Notes: generated by a model not told the origin, from the sequence alone. Positions 42,542-53,065 are shown, counted from the first letter of the stretch. The stretch: 64,000 nt of DNA from Nocardioides sp. zg-1228 (GCF_017086465.1 NZ_CP070961.1:1612001-1676000), one strand, 5' to 3'. A program made the numbers and translations.

Positions 42542-45500
42542 TCAGCCGGCCAGGTGGGCCCAGCGCCCGGCGAGCTCGCGCCAGGGCCCCTGGTCGACCA
42601 CCCGGCCCGAGTCGAGCACCACGACCCGGTCGGCCTGCGCGAGCGCGGCCGCCTTGCTGGTCGCGCCCACGACGGCGGTGCCCCGGGCGCGCAGCGCCTG
42701 CCACAGCTCGATCTCGGTGGCGGCGTCGAGCGCGGACGACACGTCGTCGGCCAGGAGCACGTCGGACTCGGTGGCCAGCGCCCGCGCCAGCGCGAGGCGC
42801 TGCACCTGCCCACCGGACAGGCGTACGCCGCGGTGGCCGACGAGCGCGTCGGGACCGCCGGCCTCGGTGACGTCGCGCCCCATGCGGGCCGCCTCGAGGG
42901 CGGGCATCACCGACCTGTCGGCGTGGTCGAGGGCGACGTTGTCGGTGAACGTGCCGGACAGCACCCGCGGCACCTGCGCGACGTGGGCCACGCGGCCGGG
43001 GCGCAGCGCGATCTGGGGGTTGTCGACGAGCCGGTCGTTCCAGCGGATCTCGCCCGTGCTGCCGACGAGCCCGGCGAGCGCGCCGAGCAGGCTCGACTTG
43101 CCGGAGCCGACCTGGCCGAGCAGGAGCACGAGCTCGCCGGCCTGCACGTCGAGATCGACGCCCTCGACGCCCAGCGTGCCGTCGTCGTGCACCGCGGAGA
43201 CGTCGCGGAGCGTCAGCGTGCGCAGCGGCTCGCGGTGCGCCGTCGCGGGCACCGGGCCGGTGCCGCGCACCAGGTCGACGCCCGGCGGGAGGTCCATCAG
43301 GTCGCCGCCGCCGGCGAGCTCGCTGGTGGCGTTCATCCACGCGCGGGTGCCGGGGGCCTCGGTGACGACGGACCCGGCCACGCGGCCGAACCAGTCGAAG
43401 CCGCTGACGGCGTTGGCCACGAGGAGTGCGGTCGCGAGCTCCCAGCGGCCGGTGAGCAGACCTGCCCAGGCGGCCACGACGCCACACTGCACCATCACGA
43501 CGGGAACGCCGTCGAGGAGGGCCTGGACGCGGTGCTCGCGCACGGCGGCGTCGACGCGCCCGCCGTCGACGGCGCGCAGGTGCTGGTGGACCTGCGGCGT
43601 GGCGGCGGCCAGCTTGACCGTGCGGGCAGACTCGAGCGCGGAGACGAGCGACTGGCCGAACCGCGCGCGGGCCGTCGACGCGGCCGCGGCCGAGCGGCCG
43701 GCGACCCGGCGCCCGAGGGTGGAGGCCAGCGCCGAGGCGACCATGACCGTCAGCAGGACCGCGCCGGCGAGCCAGGTCTGGGCGATGAGCGCGGTCACCA
43801 GCGCAACGACGAGACCGTTGACGAAGTCGACCCAGCGGTCGGTGTAGCGGGCCAGCCGGTCGGCGTCCATGGTGCGAGCGACGACCTCGCCGGGCGGCGT
43901 GCGGAGCAGCCGGCGCTGCGCGGTCTGCCCGTGCAGCACCGCGGCGCGCACCCGCAGCCGTACCTCCACCCACCAGTGGGGGTAGGAGCGGAAGGCCTGG
44001 GCGAGCAGGAGCGGGCCGATGAGGAGCGAGGCGACCAGGGCCACCACCAGGAGGGTGGGCCGCTCGCCCGCCTGCAGGTCGGTGACGATGTGACCCCACA
44101 CCCACCCCGTGACCGCGCCGAACGCGCCGGTCAGCGACGAGGCGAGGAAGAGGAACGCGCCGAGCATGCCCCACTGCGGCTGGATGCTGATCGTGTGGAC
44201 CACCTGGCGGGCCAGGCTCGGCGTCGGGGCGAGCCGGGGCGGTGCCGGGGGAGTGGTGCTGCGGCGCACGGACCCGATCGTCGACTCGTCGTGGTGGTGC
44301 TCCTCGACGACGGGCTCGTGGGCCGCTGCCTCGAGGAGGTCGCGGAAGGGCCCGTCCTCGGCGGCCAGGCGGCCGCGGGGGCCCTGCTGGACGACGCGCC
44401 CGGACTCGAGCACAGCCACCTGCTCGGCCCGCTCGGTGGTGGAGAGCCGGTGCGCGACCAGGATGCCGGTGCGCCCGGAGATCAGCCGGTCGGCGGCCTG
44501 CACCACGCGGGCCTCGGTGACTGGGTCCATGCGGGCGGTGGCCTCGTCGAGGACCACGACGCTGACGTCGCGCACGAGCAGCCGCGCGAACGCGACGAGC
44601 TGCTCCTCGCCGGCCGACAGGCTGGTGCCGCCGGGGCCGAGGACGGTGTCGAGGCCCTCGGGCAGGCCGGCCACCCAGTCGGTCAGGCCGAGCTCGGCCA
44701 CGGCCGCCTCCACCACGGCGGACGGGACGTCGGTGAAGAGGGTGATGTTGTCGGCGAGCGTGCCGGCGAGCACCTCGGTGCGCTGGGTGACCACGCCGAC
44801 GGCGGAGCGCAGCTGCTGGAGGTCGAGGTCGAGGACGTCGACCCCGCCGAGGAAGACCGTGCCGCGCGGGGGCTCGACCGCGCGGGAGAGCAGGGAGGCC
44901 AGCGTCGACTTGCCCGAGCCGGTGCGACCGACGAGCGCGCAGGTGTGGCCGGCGCTGAGCCGCAGGTCGACGTCGCGAAGGGCGAACGTGCCGGTGCCGT
45001 AGCTGAACTCGAGGTGGCGGAACTCGACGTCGAGGGGCCCGTCGGGCACGGGCAGGCCGCCCGTGGGCTCGGCCGGCGAGGCGAGCATCCCGCGCAGCCG
45101 CAGCACCGCGCCGAACCCCTCCTGGAGGTCGGGCAGGTGGCGCGCGAGCATGTCGACGCCGCCGACGAACATCGTGGTGACGAGGAAGAGGGTGACCAGG
45201 CGGGCCGTGCTCAGGTCGCCGGAGAGCACCAGCGCCACCCCGACCACTCCGACCGCGGCCAGGGCGCCGTGGAGCATGCCGCCGCTGCGGCGGGTGATGC
45301 GCACCTCGACGGCCAGGACGGCGTCGAGGGTGCGGTGGACGACGGACGCCAGGTGGGCGTTGCGGCGCAGGACGTGGGCCTGGCCGAGCGAGGTGCGCAG
45401 GTCGTCGCGGGCGGCGACGCCCTCCTCGGTGGACGCCGCGTGGTCGGTCCAGGCGGCCTCCTCGATGACCTTGCGCTGCGCGACGAGCGGCAGCAGCCGG

Positions 45501-46063
45501 CGGATCACCGTGAACGTGACGACGGCGGTCAGCGGGAAGAGGAAGACGGCCGGCCACCAGGTGAGCGAGGCGACCACCCACAGCGGGCCGGACGCGAGGA
45601 GGGTGCGCGCGGCCTGCCACACGCCCCAGCGCATCAGCTGGCCGACCTCCCAGGTGTCGTCGTCGATGCGGTCGAGCACCTCGCCCACGGCCTGCTCGGA
45701 CAGCTCGGACAGCGGCTGCGCCATCGCCGCGTCGAGCAGGTCGGCGCGCAGCTGGCCCTCGGCGCGGTCGCAGATCGTGGCCCAGACGGTCTTGGCGACG
45801 GTGTCGATGACCGCGCCGCCCACCACGCACAGCGCCAGGAGCACCAGGAGGCGCTCGGTGGGGCTGTCGGCGAGCCGGCCCGCGACCATGGAGCCGAGGG
45901 ACGCGGCGACCGCGCCCAGCAGGGACATCGAGAAGCAGAGATAGGTCAGCGGACGCCGCACGCGGCGCCAGTCGACGGGCACCCGGCCCGGCGGCAGCCC
46001 ATCGGTCGCGGACGTCGCCGCCGGTGCCTCGTGGGTCTGGATCTCGGTCACCGTCACAAGCAC
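42542..46063 (-). CDS. Single-chain heterodimer-type ABC exporter
   Basis: A 1,173-residue fusion of two half-transporters, each a six-helix domain plus ATPase. The first ATPase has Walker A GRTGSGKST (379-387), signature LSAGE (482-486), catalytic Glu507 and His538. The second has Walker A GQVGSGKSS (983-991), canonical LSGGQ (1082-1086), but Asp1107 in place of the catalytic Glu and Ser1136 in place of the switch His. So one composite ATP site is canonical and the other degenerate, as in heterodimeric exporters. A His-rich linker (EEHHHDE, near 587) joins the halves. The start could also be GTG 46057. Substrate unknown. Confidence 0.9.
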   Translation of the reverse strand: MLVTVTEIQTHEAPAATSATDGLPPGRVPVDWRRVRRPLTYLCFSMSLLGAVAASLGSMVAGRLADSPTERLLVLLALCVVGGAVIDTVAKTVWATICDRAEGQLRADLLDAAMAQPLSELSEQAVGEVLDRIDDDTWEVGQLMRWGVWQAARTLLASGPLWVVASLTWWPAVFLFPLTAVVTFTVIRRLLPLVAQRKVIEEAAWTDHAASTEEGVAARDDLRTSLGQAHVLRRNAHLASVVHRTLDAVLAVEVRITRRSGGMLHGALAAVGVVGVALVLSGDLSTARLVTLFLVTTMFVGGVDMLARHLPDLQEGFGAVLRLRGMLASPAEPTGGLPVPDGPLDVEFRHLEFSYGTGTFALRDVDLRLSAGHTCALVGRTGSGKSTLASLLSRAVEPPRGTVFLGGVDVLDLDLQQLRSAVGVVTQRTEVLAGTLADNITLFTDVPSAVVEAAVAELGLTDWVAGLPEGLDTVLGPGGTSLSAGEEQLVAFARLLVRDVSVVVLDEATARMDPVTEARVVQAADRLISGRTGILVAHRLSTTERAEQVAVLESGRVVQQGPRGRLAAEDGPFRDLLEAAAHEPVVEEHHHDESTIGSVRRSTTPPAPPRLAPTPSLARQVVHTISIQPQWGMLGAFLFLASSLTGAFGAVTGWVWGHIVTDLQAGERPTLLVVALVASLLIGPLLLAQAFRSYPHWWVEVRLRVRAAVLHGQTAQRRLLRTPPGEVVARTMDADRLARYTDRWVDFVNGLVVALVTALIAQTWLAGAVLLTVMVASALASTLGRRVAGRSAAAASTARARFGQSLVSALESARTVKLAAATPQVHQHLRAVDGGRVDAAVREHRVQALLDGVPVVMVQCGVVAAWAGLLTGRWELATALLVANAVSGFDWFGRVAGSVVTEAPGTRAWMNATSELAGGGDLMDLPPGVDLVRGTGPVPATAHREPLRTLTLRDVSAVHDDGTLGVEGVDLDVQAGELVLLLGQVGSGKSSLLGALAGLVGSTGEIRWNDRLVDNPQIALRPGRVAHVAQVPRVLSGTFTDNVALDHADRSVMPALEAARMGRDVTEAGGPDALVGHRGVRLSGGQVQRLALARALATESDVLLADDVSSALDAATEIELWQALRARGTAVVGATSKAAALAQADRVVVLDSGRVVDQGPWRELAGRWAHLAG

Positions 46064-46160
46064 CAGACGCTACGTGGCCGCACCGACATCGCGCGCCTCG
46101 TTTTCGTGTGACTCACGCCGCTGTGACGATGTCGACACGGCCACCGGCGGGCCCGGGACG

Positions 46161-46197
46161 ACGACGCCCCGCCCACGTGGCGTGGGCGGGGCGTCGT
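46161..46197 (-). terminator. 17-bp perfect hairpin terminator of sucB
   Basis: Arms 46161-46177 and 46181-46197 are exact reverse complements with a 3-base loop, 11 bases downstream of the sucB stop. Confidence 0.85.
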
Positions 46198-46207
46198 GCG
46201 AGCCGGA

Positions 46208-48190
46208 TCAGACCTCGAACTGTCCTGCCTCGAGGCGCTTCTTGACCTCCTGGAGGAACCGGCCGGCGTCGGCTCCGTCGACCAGGCGGTGGTCGTAGGT
46301 CAGCGAGAGGTGGACCATGTGCCGCACCGCGATCGTCTCGCCCAGGTTGGGGTCGTCGATCACGACGGGCCGCTTCACCACGGCACCGGGGCCGAGGATG
46401 GCGACCTGCGGCTTGTTGATGATCGGGGTGTCGAAGAGCGCCCCGAAGCTGCCGAGGTTGGTGATGGTGAACGTGCCGCCCGACAGCTCGTCGGGGGTGA
46501 TCTTGTTGGTGCGCGTGCGCTCGGCGACGTCGGCGATCTTCTTCGCCAGCCCGGCGATCGACAGGTCGCCCGCCTCCTTGACGACCGGCGTCAGCAGGCC
46601 CTTCTCGGTGTCCACGGCGAACGCGATGTTCTCGCGGTCGTAGTAGGTCACCTCGCCCTTCTCGGCGTCGATCGCCGCGTTGAGCTTGGGGTGCAGCTTG
46701 AGCGCGTCGATCGCGGCCTTGGCGAAGAAGGGCAGGTAGGTCAGCTTCACGCCCTCGCGCGCCAGGAAGTCGGCCTTCACCGACTCCCGCAGGCGGGCGA
46801 TCACGGTGACGTCGACCTCCATCACCTGCGTGAGCTGGGCGGCCTCGTGCAGCGACTCGACCATGCGCGAGGCGATCACCTTGCGCAGCCGCGACAGCGG
46901 CTCGGTGGTGCCGCGCAGCGGCGACGGCGACGCCGACGACGGAGCCGCGGCGGCCGGGGGAGCGCTGGCGGCAGCAGGCGCGGCGGCGGGTGCCTCGGCC
47001 GGGGCCTTGGCCTGCTGGGCGGCGGCGGCAGCGTCGAGGACGTCCTGCTTGCGGATGCGGCCGCCGACGCCGGTGCCCTGCACCGAGGCGAGGTCGACAC
47101 CGTGCTGCTCGGCCATCTTGCGGACCAGCGGGGTCACGTACGCGGACTGGTCGCGGCCGCCGTCGGAGGAGGACGCCGACGAGGAGGATCCACCCGACGG
47201 GGCCTGCGCGGCCGCGTCGGTGCGCTGCGGCTCGGGCTCGCCCTGCGGGGCCGGCGCATAGGGCGCCTCGCCCTTGGCCTCGGGCTCGACCTGCTGGGGC
47301 TGCTCGCCCTGCTCCTCGGCGGTCCACCGCTCCTGCTCGGCCTCCGTCGGGGCGTCGTCCTCGGCCTGCGCCGGGTCCGACTGCGCCTGGTCCGACTGCG
47401 CCTGGTCCGACTGCGCCTGGTCCGACTGCGCCTGGTCCGACTGCGGCTGCGACGTCGCGCCCGACCCGGCGTCGCCGGAGCCGATGATCGCGAGCTCGGC
47501 GCCGACCTCGACGGTCTCGTCCTCGGCGGCCTTGATCTCCAGCAGCGTGCCGGCGATCGGGGAGGGGATCTCGGTGTCGACCTTGTCGGTGGAGACCTCG
47601 AGCAGCGGCTCGTCCACGGCGACCTCGTCGCCGACCTGCTTGAGCCAGCGGGTGACCGTGCCCTCGGTGACCGACTCGCCGAGCGCGGGCAGCGTCACGG
47701 GCGTACCGCCGCCGCCACCACCGCCGGACGAGTCGCCGGAGCCGGAGTCGCCGGACGCGGCCTGCTCGGCTGCGGGCTCCTCCTGGGCGGGCGCGTCGTC
47801 CTTCTCCGACTCGGGGGTCTGGTCGCCGTCGGGGAGCTCGCCGGTCTCCTCGGCGACCTGCTCCTCCTGCTCGGCCTTCTTCTCCGACTCGGCGTCGTCC
47901 TGGGGCTGCGCCTCGGGCTGGGCCGTCCCGGAGGCGTCACCGGCCGACTCGCCCTCCTCGCCGACCACGGCCAGGACCGTGCCGACCTCGACGGTGTCGT
48001 CCTCGTTGGCCTTGATCTCCAGCAGCGTGCCGGCGACCGGTGAGGGGATCTCGGTGTCGACCTTGTCGGTGGAGACCTCGAGCAGCGGCTCGTCGACGGC
48101 GACCGTGTCACCGACCTGCTTCAGCCAGCGGGTGACGGTGCCCTCGGTGACGGACTCGCCGAGTGCGGGGAGGGTGACTTCGGAGGCCAT
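46208..48190 (-). CDS. sucB: 2-oxoglutarate dehydrogenase complex E2, dihydrolipoamide succinyltransferase
   Basis: A 660-residue E2 with two nearly identical lipoyl domains ([13 protein letters not shown], lipoyl Lys43 in the first). They are separated by acidic Ser/Glu/Gln linkers, then an E3-binding domain ([17 protein letters not shown]). The catalytic core ends [16 protein letters not shown] with active His and Asp. It transfers succinyl groups to CoA in the TCA cycle and may also serve pyruvate dehydrogenase in actinobacteria. The second linker contains a short tandem repeat. It is 47 bases downstream of lpdA. Confidence 0.95.
   Translation of the reverse strand: MASEVTLPALGESVTEGTVTRWLKQVGDTVAVDEPLLEVSTDKVDTEIPSPVAGTLLEIKANEDDTVEVGTVLAVVGEEGESAGDASGTAQPEAQPQDDAESEKKAEQEEQVAEETGELPDGDQTPESEKDDAPAQEEPAAEQAASGDSGSGDSSGGGGGGGTPVTLPALGESVTEGTVTRWLKQVGDEVAVDEPLLEVSTDKVDTEIPSPIAGTLLEIKAAEDETVEVGAELAIIGSGDAGSGATSQPQSDQAQSDQAQSDQAQSDQAQSDPAQAEDDAPTEAEQERWTAEEQGEQPQQVEPEAKGEAPYAPAPQGEPEPQRTDAAAQAPSGGSSSSASSSDGGRDQSAYVTPLVRKMAEQHGVDLASVQGTGVGGRIRKQDVLDAAAAAQQAKAPAEAPAAAPAAASAPPAAAAPSSASPSPLRGTTEPLSRLRKVIASRMVESLHEAAQLTQVMEVDVTVIARLRESVKADFLAREGVKLTYLPFFAKAAIDALKLHPKLNAAIDAEKGEVTYYDRENIAFAVDTEKGLLTPVVKEAGDLSIAGLAKKIADVAERTRTNKITPDELSGGTFTITNLGSFGALFDTPIINKPQVAILGPGAVVKRPVVIDDPNLGETIAVRHMVHLSLTYDHRLVDGADAGRFLQEVKKRLEAGQFEV
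47381..47440. repeat. 15-bp tandem repeat, four exact copies, in the sucB linker
   Basis: ctgcgcctggtccga repeats exactly at 47381, 47396, 47411 and 47426. On the coding strand it gives SDQAQ repeats in the flexible linker after the second lipoyl domain. Being a multiple of three, copy changes would alter linker length without a frameshift. Confidence 0.9.
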
Positions 48191-48237
48191 GTGGTTCCTT
48201 CGCTCGCGTGTGGGTGGGGAGGTATGTCGCGGGTGGA

Positions 48238-49626
48238 TCAGGAGTGGGCGTGGAGCGGCTTGCCGGCGAGCGCGAGGTGCGCCTCGCCGAGGGCCTCGTT
48301 CTGCGTGGGGTGGGCGTGCACCAGGGGCGCGACGTCGTCGGCGTGCGCCTCCCAGTTGTAGATCAGCTGCGCCTCGCCGATGAGCTCACCGACGCGATCT
48401 CCCACCATGTGGACGCCGAGCACCGGCCCGTCGACGAGGCCGACGAGCTTGACGAAGCCCTGGGTCTGCAGGATCTGGCTCTTGCCGTTGCCGCCGAGGT
48501 CGTAGGTCAGGGTGGTGACGGCGTCGCCGTGGACCTCGCGTGCCGCCGCCTCGTCGAGGCCGACCGACGCGATCTCGGGGTGGGAGTAGGTGACCCGCGG
48601 GATGCCGGTCTCGTCGATGGGGCGCGGGTCGAGCCCGGCGATGTCCTCGGCGACGAAGATGCCCTGCTGGAAGCCGCGGTGGGCGAGCTGGAGGCCGGGG
48701 ACGATGTCGCCGACGGCGTAGACGCCCTCGACGTTGGTGCGGCACCGCTCGTCGGTGAGCACGAACCCGCGGTCCATCTCGATGCCCTGCTCGACGTAGC
48801 CGAGGCCGTCGGTGACGGGTCCGCGCCCGACGGCGACGAGCAGCACCTCGGCCTCGATCACGCTCTCCCCGTCCGTGGCGCCCTCGACGGTGACGGCGAC
48901 GCCGGTGTCGGTGACCTTGACGCTCTTGTAGGAGGTCGCCGTGCGGAAGTCGATCCTGCGCTTGCGGAAGGCGCGCTCGAGCGCCTTCGAGGAGGCCTCG
49001 TCCTCGGCGGCCACGAGCCGCGGCAGGGCCTCGACGATGGTGACCTCGGAGCCGAACGACCTCCACACGCTTGCGAACTCGCAGCCGATGACGCCGCCGC
49101 CGAGCACGATGACCGAGGCGGGGACGCGGTCGAGGCGCAGCGCGTGCTCGGAGGTGATGACCTTGTCGCCGTCGACCTCGAGGCCCGGCAGCGACCTGCT
49201 GTAGGAGCCGGACGCCAGCACGACCGACCGGCCGGTGTAGGCGGTGCCGTCGACGGTGACCTCGCGCGGGCCGCTCAGCGTGCCGGTGCCCGGGATGACC
49301 GTGATGCCGCGCGACGCGATCAGGCCGGTGAGGCCCTTGAAGAGCCGCTCGACGACCTTGTCCTTGTAGGCGTTGACCCCGACCATGTCGATGCCCTCGA
49401 GCGACGCGGTCACGCCGAACCGGGCGGCGTCGCGCGCGGAGTCGGCGACCTCCGCGGCGTGGAGGAGGGCCTTGGTCGGGATGCAGCCCACGTGGAGGCA
49501 GGTGCCGCCGAGGTTGCCCTTCTCGACGAGTCCGACGCTCAGGCCCAGCTGGGCCGCTCGCAGGGCGCAGGCGTAGCCGCCTGATCCGGCCCCGAGCACG
49601 AGTACGTCGAACTCAGCGTCCGCCAC
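48238..49626 (-). CDS. lpdA: Dihydrolipoyl dehydrogenase (E3)
   Basis: A 462-residue flavoprotein that reoxidises dihydrolipoyl groups with NAD+. It has the FAD motif [18 protein letters not shown], redox disulfide Cys43-Cys48 ([14 protein letters not shown]), NAD motif [15 protein letters not shown], and the C-terminal His-Glu pair in [16 protein letters not shown] 49626 follows GGAGGGA. It is upstream of sucB in the same operon. Confidence 0.96.
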   Translation of the reverse strand: MADAEFDVLVLGAGSGGYACALRAAQLGLSVGLVEKGNLGGTCLHVGCIPTKALLHAAEVADSARDAARFGVTASLEGIDMVGVNAYKDKVVERLFKGLTGLIASRGITVIPGTGTLSGPREVTVDGTAYTGRSVVLASGSYSRSLPGLEVDGDKVITSEHALRLDRVPASVIVLGGGVIGCEFASVWRSFGSEVTIVEALPRLVAAEDEASSKALERAFRKRRIDFRTATSYKSVKVTDTGVAVTVEGATDGESVIEAEVLLVAVGRGPVTDGLGYVEQGIEMDRGFVLTDERCRTNVEGVYAVGDIVPGLQLAHRGFQQGIFVAEDIAGLDPRPIDETGIPRVTYSHPEIASVGLDEAAAREVHGDAVTTLTYDLGGNGKSQILQTQGFVKLVGLVDGPVLGVHMVGDRVGELIGEAQLIYNWEAHADDVAPLVHAHPTQNEALGEAHLALAGKPLHAHS

Positions 49627-49774
49627 TGCATTCCCTCCACACGTGCTCGACTCGCACCGACCATCTCGGGGCGCGTCCATCTTTGCACTCTTCGTGACGC
49701 TGTCCACACCGGGTCGGGTGGGTCGAAGCGGCGATCGCGAGCGCGATGCGGCCCCTCCCTGCACAATGTGCGCC

Positions 49775-50134
49775 ATGGGCCTGTTCGACCGACTCCGCCG
49801 CAAGGGCCGCACCAGCGCCCCCGCGCAGGACGCCACCCGCACCGGGTCCACCCGGGTGCGGGCCTCCGACGGGGAGGACGTGCGACACCTCGAGCGGTTC
49901 GTCACCACCCGTCAGGGGGTCGAGGGGTTCGTCGAGCCGCGCACGGCGGTCAGCGACGTGACGCTGCTGCTGGTCGCCCACGACGGGGAGTGGACCCGGC
50001 GCCGGGTGCCGAGCGTCCGGTGGGCCCACGACTTCGCCAACCGCCACCGCGTGCCGTCGTACGACGCCGCGGTGGTCGGCGTGCCGCAGCGGATGCGCGA
50101 CTACAACCGGCGCAAGAAGGCCGAGGGGATCTAG
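49775..50134 (+). CDS. Conserved small basic protein next to pepA
   Basis: A 119-residue basic soluble protein: MGLFDRLRRKGR start, a disordered linker, then a compact domain with VTLLLVAHDGEWTRRRVPS and a lysine-rich end. No known domain. The ATG is 7 bases after a cACAAT box, suggesting a leaderless mRNA. Its stop overlaps the pepA stop by 4 bases, convergent. Function unknown. Confidence 0.7.
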   Translation: MGLFDRLRRKGRTSAPAQDATRTGSTRVRASDGEDVRHLERFVTTRQGVEGFVEPRTAVSDVTLLLVAHDGEWTRRRVPSVRWAHDFANRHRVPSYDAAVVGVPQRMRDYNRRKKAEGI

Positions 50135-51648
50135 CCCTTCGACCGGGCCTCGGCCAGCGACCGGGCGAGCTCGACGAGCGTGGTGACGCCGAAGCCGGTC
50201 GCGCCGGACGGGACGTGGCCGTAGGGGCCGCCGGTGTTCATCTCCTTGCCGGCGATGTCGAGGTGGGCCCACGGCAGGCCGCCGGTGAACTCGCGCAGGA
50301 ACGCCGAGGCGTAGAGGCCGCCGCCCCAGCGCACCCAGTCGTGCTGGAGCAGGTCGGCGACCTTGGAGCTGGTGACGCGCTCGTGCATCTCCTCGGGGAT
50401 CGGCATCGGCCAGTGCTGCTCGCCCGCCGCCGCGCCCGCCGCCAGGACCGACTGCACCTCCGGGTCGGTGCCCATGACGGCGCCGACCTTGTCGCCGAGG
50501 GCGAGCTGCATGTGCCCGGTGAGGGTGGCGATGTCGACCACGACGTCGGGCTCGTCCTGCACCGCCATCGACAGCGCGTCGCCGAGCAGCATGCGGCCCT
50601 CGGCGTCGGTGTTGGCGATCTCGACCGTCGAGCCGTTGTGCATGGTGATCACGTCGCCGGGGCGGGTCGCGGTGCCGGAGACCATGTTCTCGGCCATCGG
50701 GGCGAACGCCGTGACCTTGACCGGCAGGCCCAGCCGCGCGATCGCGAGGGTGGCGGCCACGACGCTGGCCGCGCCGGCCATGTCGCCCTTCATGTTGACC
50801 ATGCTCGACGACGGCTTGATCGTCAGGCCGCCGGAGTCGAAGGTGACACCCTTGCCGACCAGCGCGAGGTGCACGGTCGCGCCCCGCGGTGCCCAGGTGA
50901 GCTTGACCAGGCGGGAGGGCGCGGCGGAGGAGTCGCCGACGCTGAGGATGCCGCCGCAGCCCATCTCCGCGAGCTGCTCGTGGTCGAAGACCTCGAGCGT
51001 GACCTTGGGGGCGCCGCGGCCGGAGGTGACGTCCTTGTGCGCGGCGCGCACGAGCTCGGCGAGGAGCGGGGGAGTGCAGTCGCGGGGCGGGGTGTTGACC
51101 CAGTCGCGGGTCAGCGCGACCGCGTCGGCGAGCACCTCGGCGCGCTCCAGGGCGGCGACGGCCTCGGCGCGGCGGGCGATCCCGGTGAGCACCACGACGT
51201 CGTTGGGCGCGGACGTGTCGGGCTGGCGGGACTTGTAGCCGGTGAAGGTGTAGCCGCCGAGGCGGTGTCCCTCGACCACGGCCTCGACCAGCTCGGGCGT
51301 GTCGCTCGGCAGGGCGAGGGCGACCGAGGCGGCGTTGGGCACGCTGCGGGCGGCGACGCCCGCGGCCCGGCGTACGGCGACGGGGTCGGCCTGGTCGGCA
51401 CCGAGCCCGACGAACACCAGCAGGGGTGCGTTGACGCCGTCGCGGGTCGGGGCCTTGACCGACTCGCCGGCCTTGCCGGTGACGCCCATCGTGCTGAGGA
51501 AGGGGCGCAGCCGGCGACCGTAGGCCTCGCTGATGTCGGCGGCGGCGTCGCACAGCCGTGGACCCTTGGCGCCGGTGACCACTCCCACCACGACGGCGTC
51601 GGCTCGGGTCTTGGCGGGGCTGGCGCTGCGCAACGAGTAGGTGGTCAC
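50131..51648 (-). CDS. pepA: Leucyl aminopeptidase (M17)
   Basis: A 505-residue M17 metallopeptidase that removes N-terminal residues from peptides in the cytoplasm. The metal-binding core is complete: LVGKGVTFDSGGLTIKPS, NMKGDMAGAASV, MAENMVSG and the signature NTDAEGRMLLGDAL. The GTG start is 6 bases after TAACAT on the minus strand, hence leaderless. It is divergent from gcvT. Confidence 0.96.
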   Translation of the reverse strand: MTTYSLRSASPAKTRADAVVVGVVTGAKGPRLCDAAADISEAYGRRLRPFLSTMGVTGKAGESVKAPTRDGVNAPLLVFVGLGADQADPVAVRRAAGVAARSVPNAASVALALPSDTPELVEAVVEGHRLGGYTFTGYKSRQPDTSAPNDVVVLTGIARRAEAVAALERAEVLADAVALTRDWVNTPPRDCTPPLLAELVRAAHKDVTSGRGAPKVTLEVFDHEQLAEMGCGGILSVGDSSAAPSRLVKLTWAPRGATVHLALVGKGVTFDSGGLTIKPSSSMVNMKGDMAGAASVVAATLAIARLGLPVKVTAFAPMAENMVSGTATRPGDVITMHNGSTVEIANTDAEGRMLLGDALSMAVQDEPDVVVDIATLTGHMQLALGDKVGAVMGTDPEVQSVLAAGAAAGEQHWPMPIPEEMHERVTSSKVADLLQHDWVRWGGGLYASAFLREFTGGLPWAHLDIAGKEMNTGGPYGHVPSGATGFGVTTLVELARSLAEARSKG

Positions 51649-51689
51649 CCGGGCATGTTAGGCGAGGGGGGACGGGCGGCACGCTGCGG

Positions 51690-51695
51690 TAGGTT
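51690..51695 (+). promoter_or_regulatory. -10 element TAGGTT of leaderless gcvT
   Basis: TAGGTT ends 7 bases before the gcvT ATG at 51703; back-to-back with the pepA leaderless promoter within 54 bases. Confidence 0.6.
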
Positions 51696-51702
51696 CGGCG
51701 CC

Positions 51703-52812
51703 ATGGCCGCATCGCTCAAGCAGTCGCCGCTCCACGACCGTCACGAGGCCCTCGGCGCGAAGTTCGCCGAGTTCGGCGGGTGGTCGATGCCCCTGGAGTA
51801 CCGGACGGGCGTGGTGAAGGAGCACACGGCGGTGCGGGAGTCGGTCGGCGTGTTCGACGTGAGCCACCTCGGCAAGGCGATGGTGTCGGGTCCGGGTGCG
51901 GCCGACTTCGTCAACGCCACCCTGTCCAACGACCTGGCCAAGATCCGGCCGGGCAAGGCCCAGTACACGCTGTGCCTCGACGAGTCCGGCGGCATCGTCG
52001 ACGACCTCATCGCCTACTGGCACGACGACGAGCACGTCCTGCTCGTCCCCAACGCGGCCAACACGGCCGAGGTCGTGGCGCGGCTGCAGGCCGCGGCCCC
52101 GGAGGGCGTGAAGGTGGTCAGCCACCACGACGACTACGCGGTGCTGGCGGTGCAGGGCACCCGGTCCGACGAGGTGCTCGAGAAGGTCGGGCTGCCGGTC
52201 GGGCACGAGTACATGTCCTTCGTCGAGGCCGAGCTGCACGACACCGGCGTCGGTGTCGTGGTGTGCCGCACGGGCTACACCGGCGAGCGCGGCTACGAGC
52301 TGGTCGTCGACAACTCCGTCGCCGGACGGCTGTGGGACGACCTGATGGCCGCCGGCGAGGAGTGGGGCATCGTCGCGTGCGGGCTCGGTGCGCGCGACAC
52401 GCTGCGCACCGAGATGGGCTACCCCCTCCACGGCCAGGACATCGGTCTCGACACCAACCCCCTCGAGGCCGGCCTCTCGTGGGCGGTCGGGTGGAGGAAG
52501 GACGCCTTCTGGGGCCGCGACGCGGTGCGGAAGGTGAAGGAGGAGGGCCCGATGCGCCGGCTGCGCGGGCTGCTCGCCGTCGGCCGAGGCATCCCCCGAC
52601 CCGGGATGAGCGTCTCGCTGACCCCCGACGTGCCACTGGCCGAGATCACGTCCGGCACGTTCTCCCCGACGCTGAGGAAGGGCATCGGCCTGGCGCTGAT
52701 CCCGACCATGGTCGCCGAGGACGCCGAGGTGGGCGTCGACATCCGTGGGCGGCGCGAGGTCTTCCAGCTGGTCAAGCCGCCCTTCGTCGACCCGTCCGTG
52801 AAGGAGTCCTGA
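51703..52812 (+). CDS. gcvT: Glycine cleavage system T protein (aminomethyltransferase)
   Basis: A 369-residue folate-dependent enzyme that releases ammonia from aminomethyl-lipoyl H protein and forms methylene-tetrahydrofolate. Motifs include FGGWSMPLEY, the catalytic Asp region VFDVSHLGK, GYTGERGYEL and ACGLGARDTLRTEMGYPLHG. Leaderless start. gcvP and gcvH are not in the window. Its folate product links to thyA and dfrA nearby. Confidence 0.95.
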   Translation: MAASLKQSPLHDRHEALGAKFAEFGGWSMPLEYRTGVVKEHTAVRESVGVFDVSHLGKAMVSGPGAADFVNATLSNDLAKIRPGKAQYTLCLDESGGIVDDLIAYWHDDEHVLLVPNAANTAEVVARLQAAAPEGVKVVSHHDDYAVLAVQGTRSDEVLEKVGLPVGHEYMSFVEAELHDTGVGVVVCRTGYTGERGYELVVDNSVAGRLWDDLMAAGEEWGIVACGLGARDTLRTEMGYPLHGQDIGLDTNPLEAGLSWAVGWRKDAFWGRDAVRKVKEEGPMRRLRGLLAVGRGIPRPGMSVSLTPDVPLAEITSGTFSPTLRKGIGLALIPTMVAEDAEVGVDIRGRREVFQLVKPPFVDPSVKES

Positions 52813-52813
52813 C

Positions 52814-53065
52814 GTGCTCCCCGGACAGCCCCCGACCTTCCGCCAGCCCTCGGCCGCCGACCGGCCCTGGTGGTGGCGCCTCGAGGACGCGGCCGGCGCC
52901 GAGGTCGAGGTCGCCGGCCACTCCGACCAGCGGTTCGCCACGCAGGGCGACGCTGAGTCGTGGGTGGGCGAGATCTGGGCCGACCTCGCCGACCACGGCG
53001 TCGCCGCGGTGACGTTGTTCGAGCACGACCGCCAGGTCTACGGGCCGATGTCGCTGAGCGCCTGA
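52814..53065 (+). CDS. Conserved 83-residue hypothetical protein
   Basis: A small soluble protein: PWWWRLEDAAGAEVEVAG, then SDQRFATQGDAESWVGEIWA and AAVTLFEHDRQVYGPMSLSA. It looks like a compact alpha/beta domain that I cannot name. The GTG start is one base after the gcvT stop, with AAGGAG inside the gcvT end, so it is co-translated with gcvT. Confidence 0.8.
   Translation: MLPGQPPTFRQPSAADRPWWWRLEDAAGAEVEVAGHSDQRFATQGDAESWVGEIWADLADHGVAAVTLFEHDRQVYGPMSLSA

Noticed and set aside
41772..46111. Two open frames of more than 1,350 codons, one on each strand, over the ABC exporter region
   Set aside because: Both are low-complexity shadows of the ABC transporter and the TIGR01777 gene.
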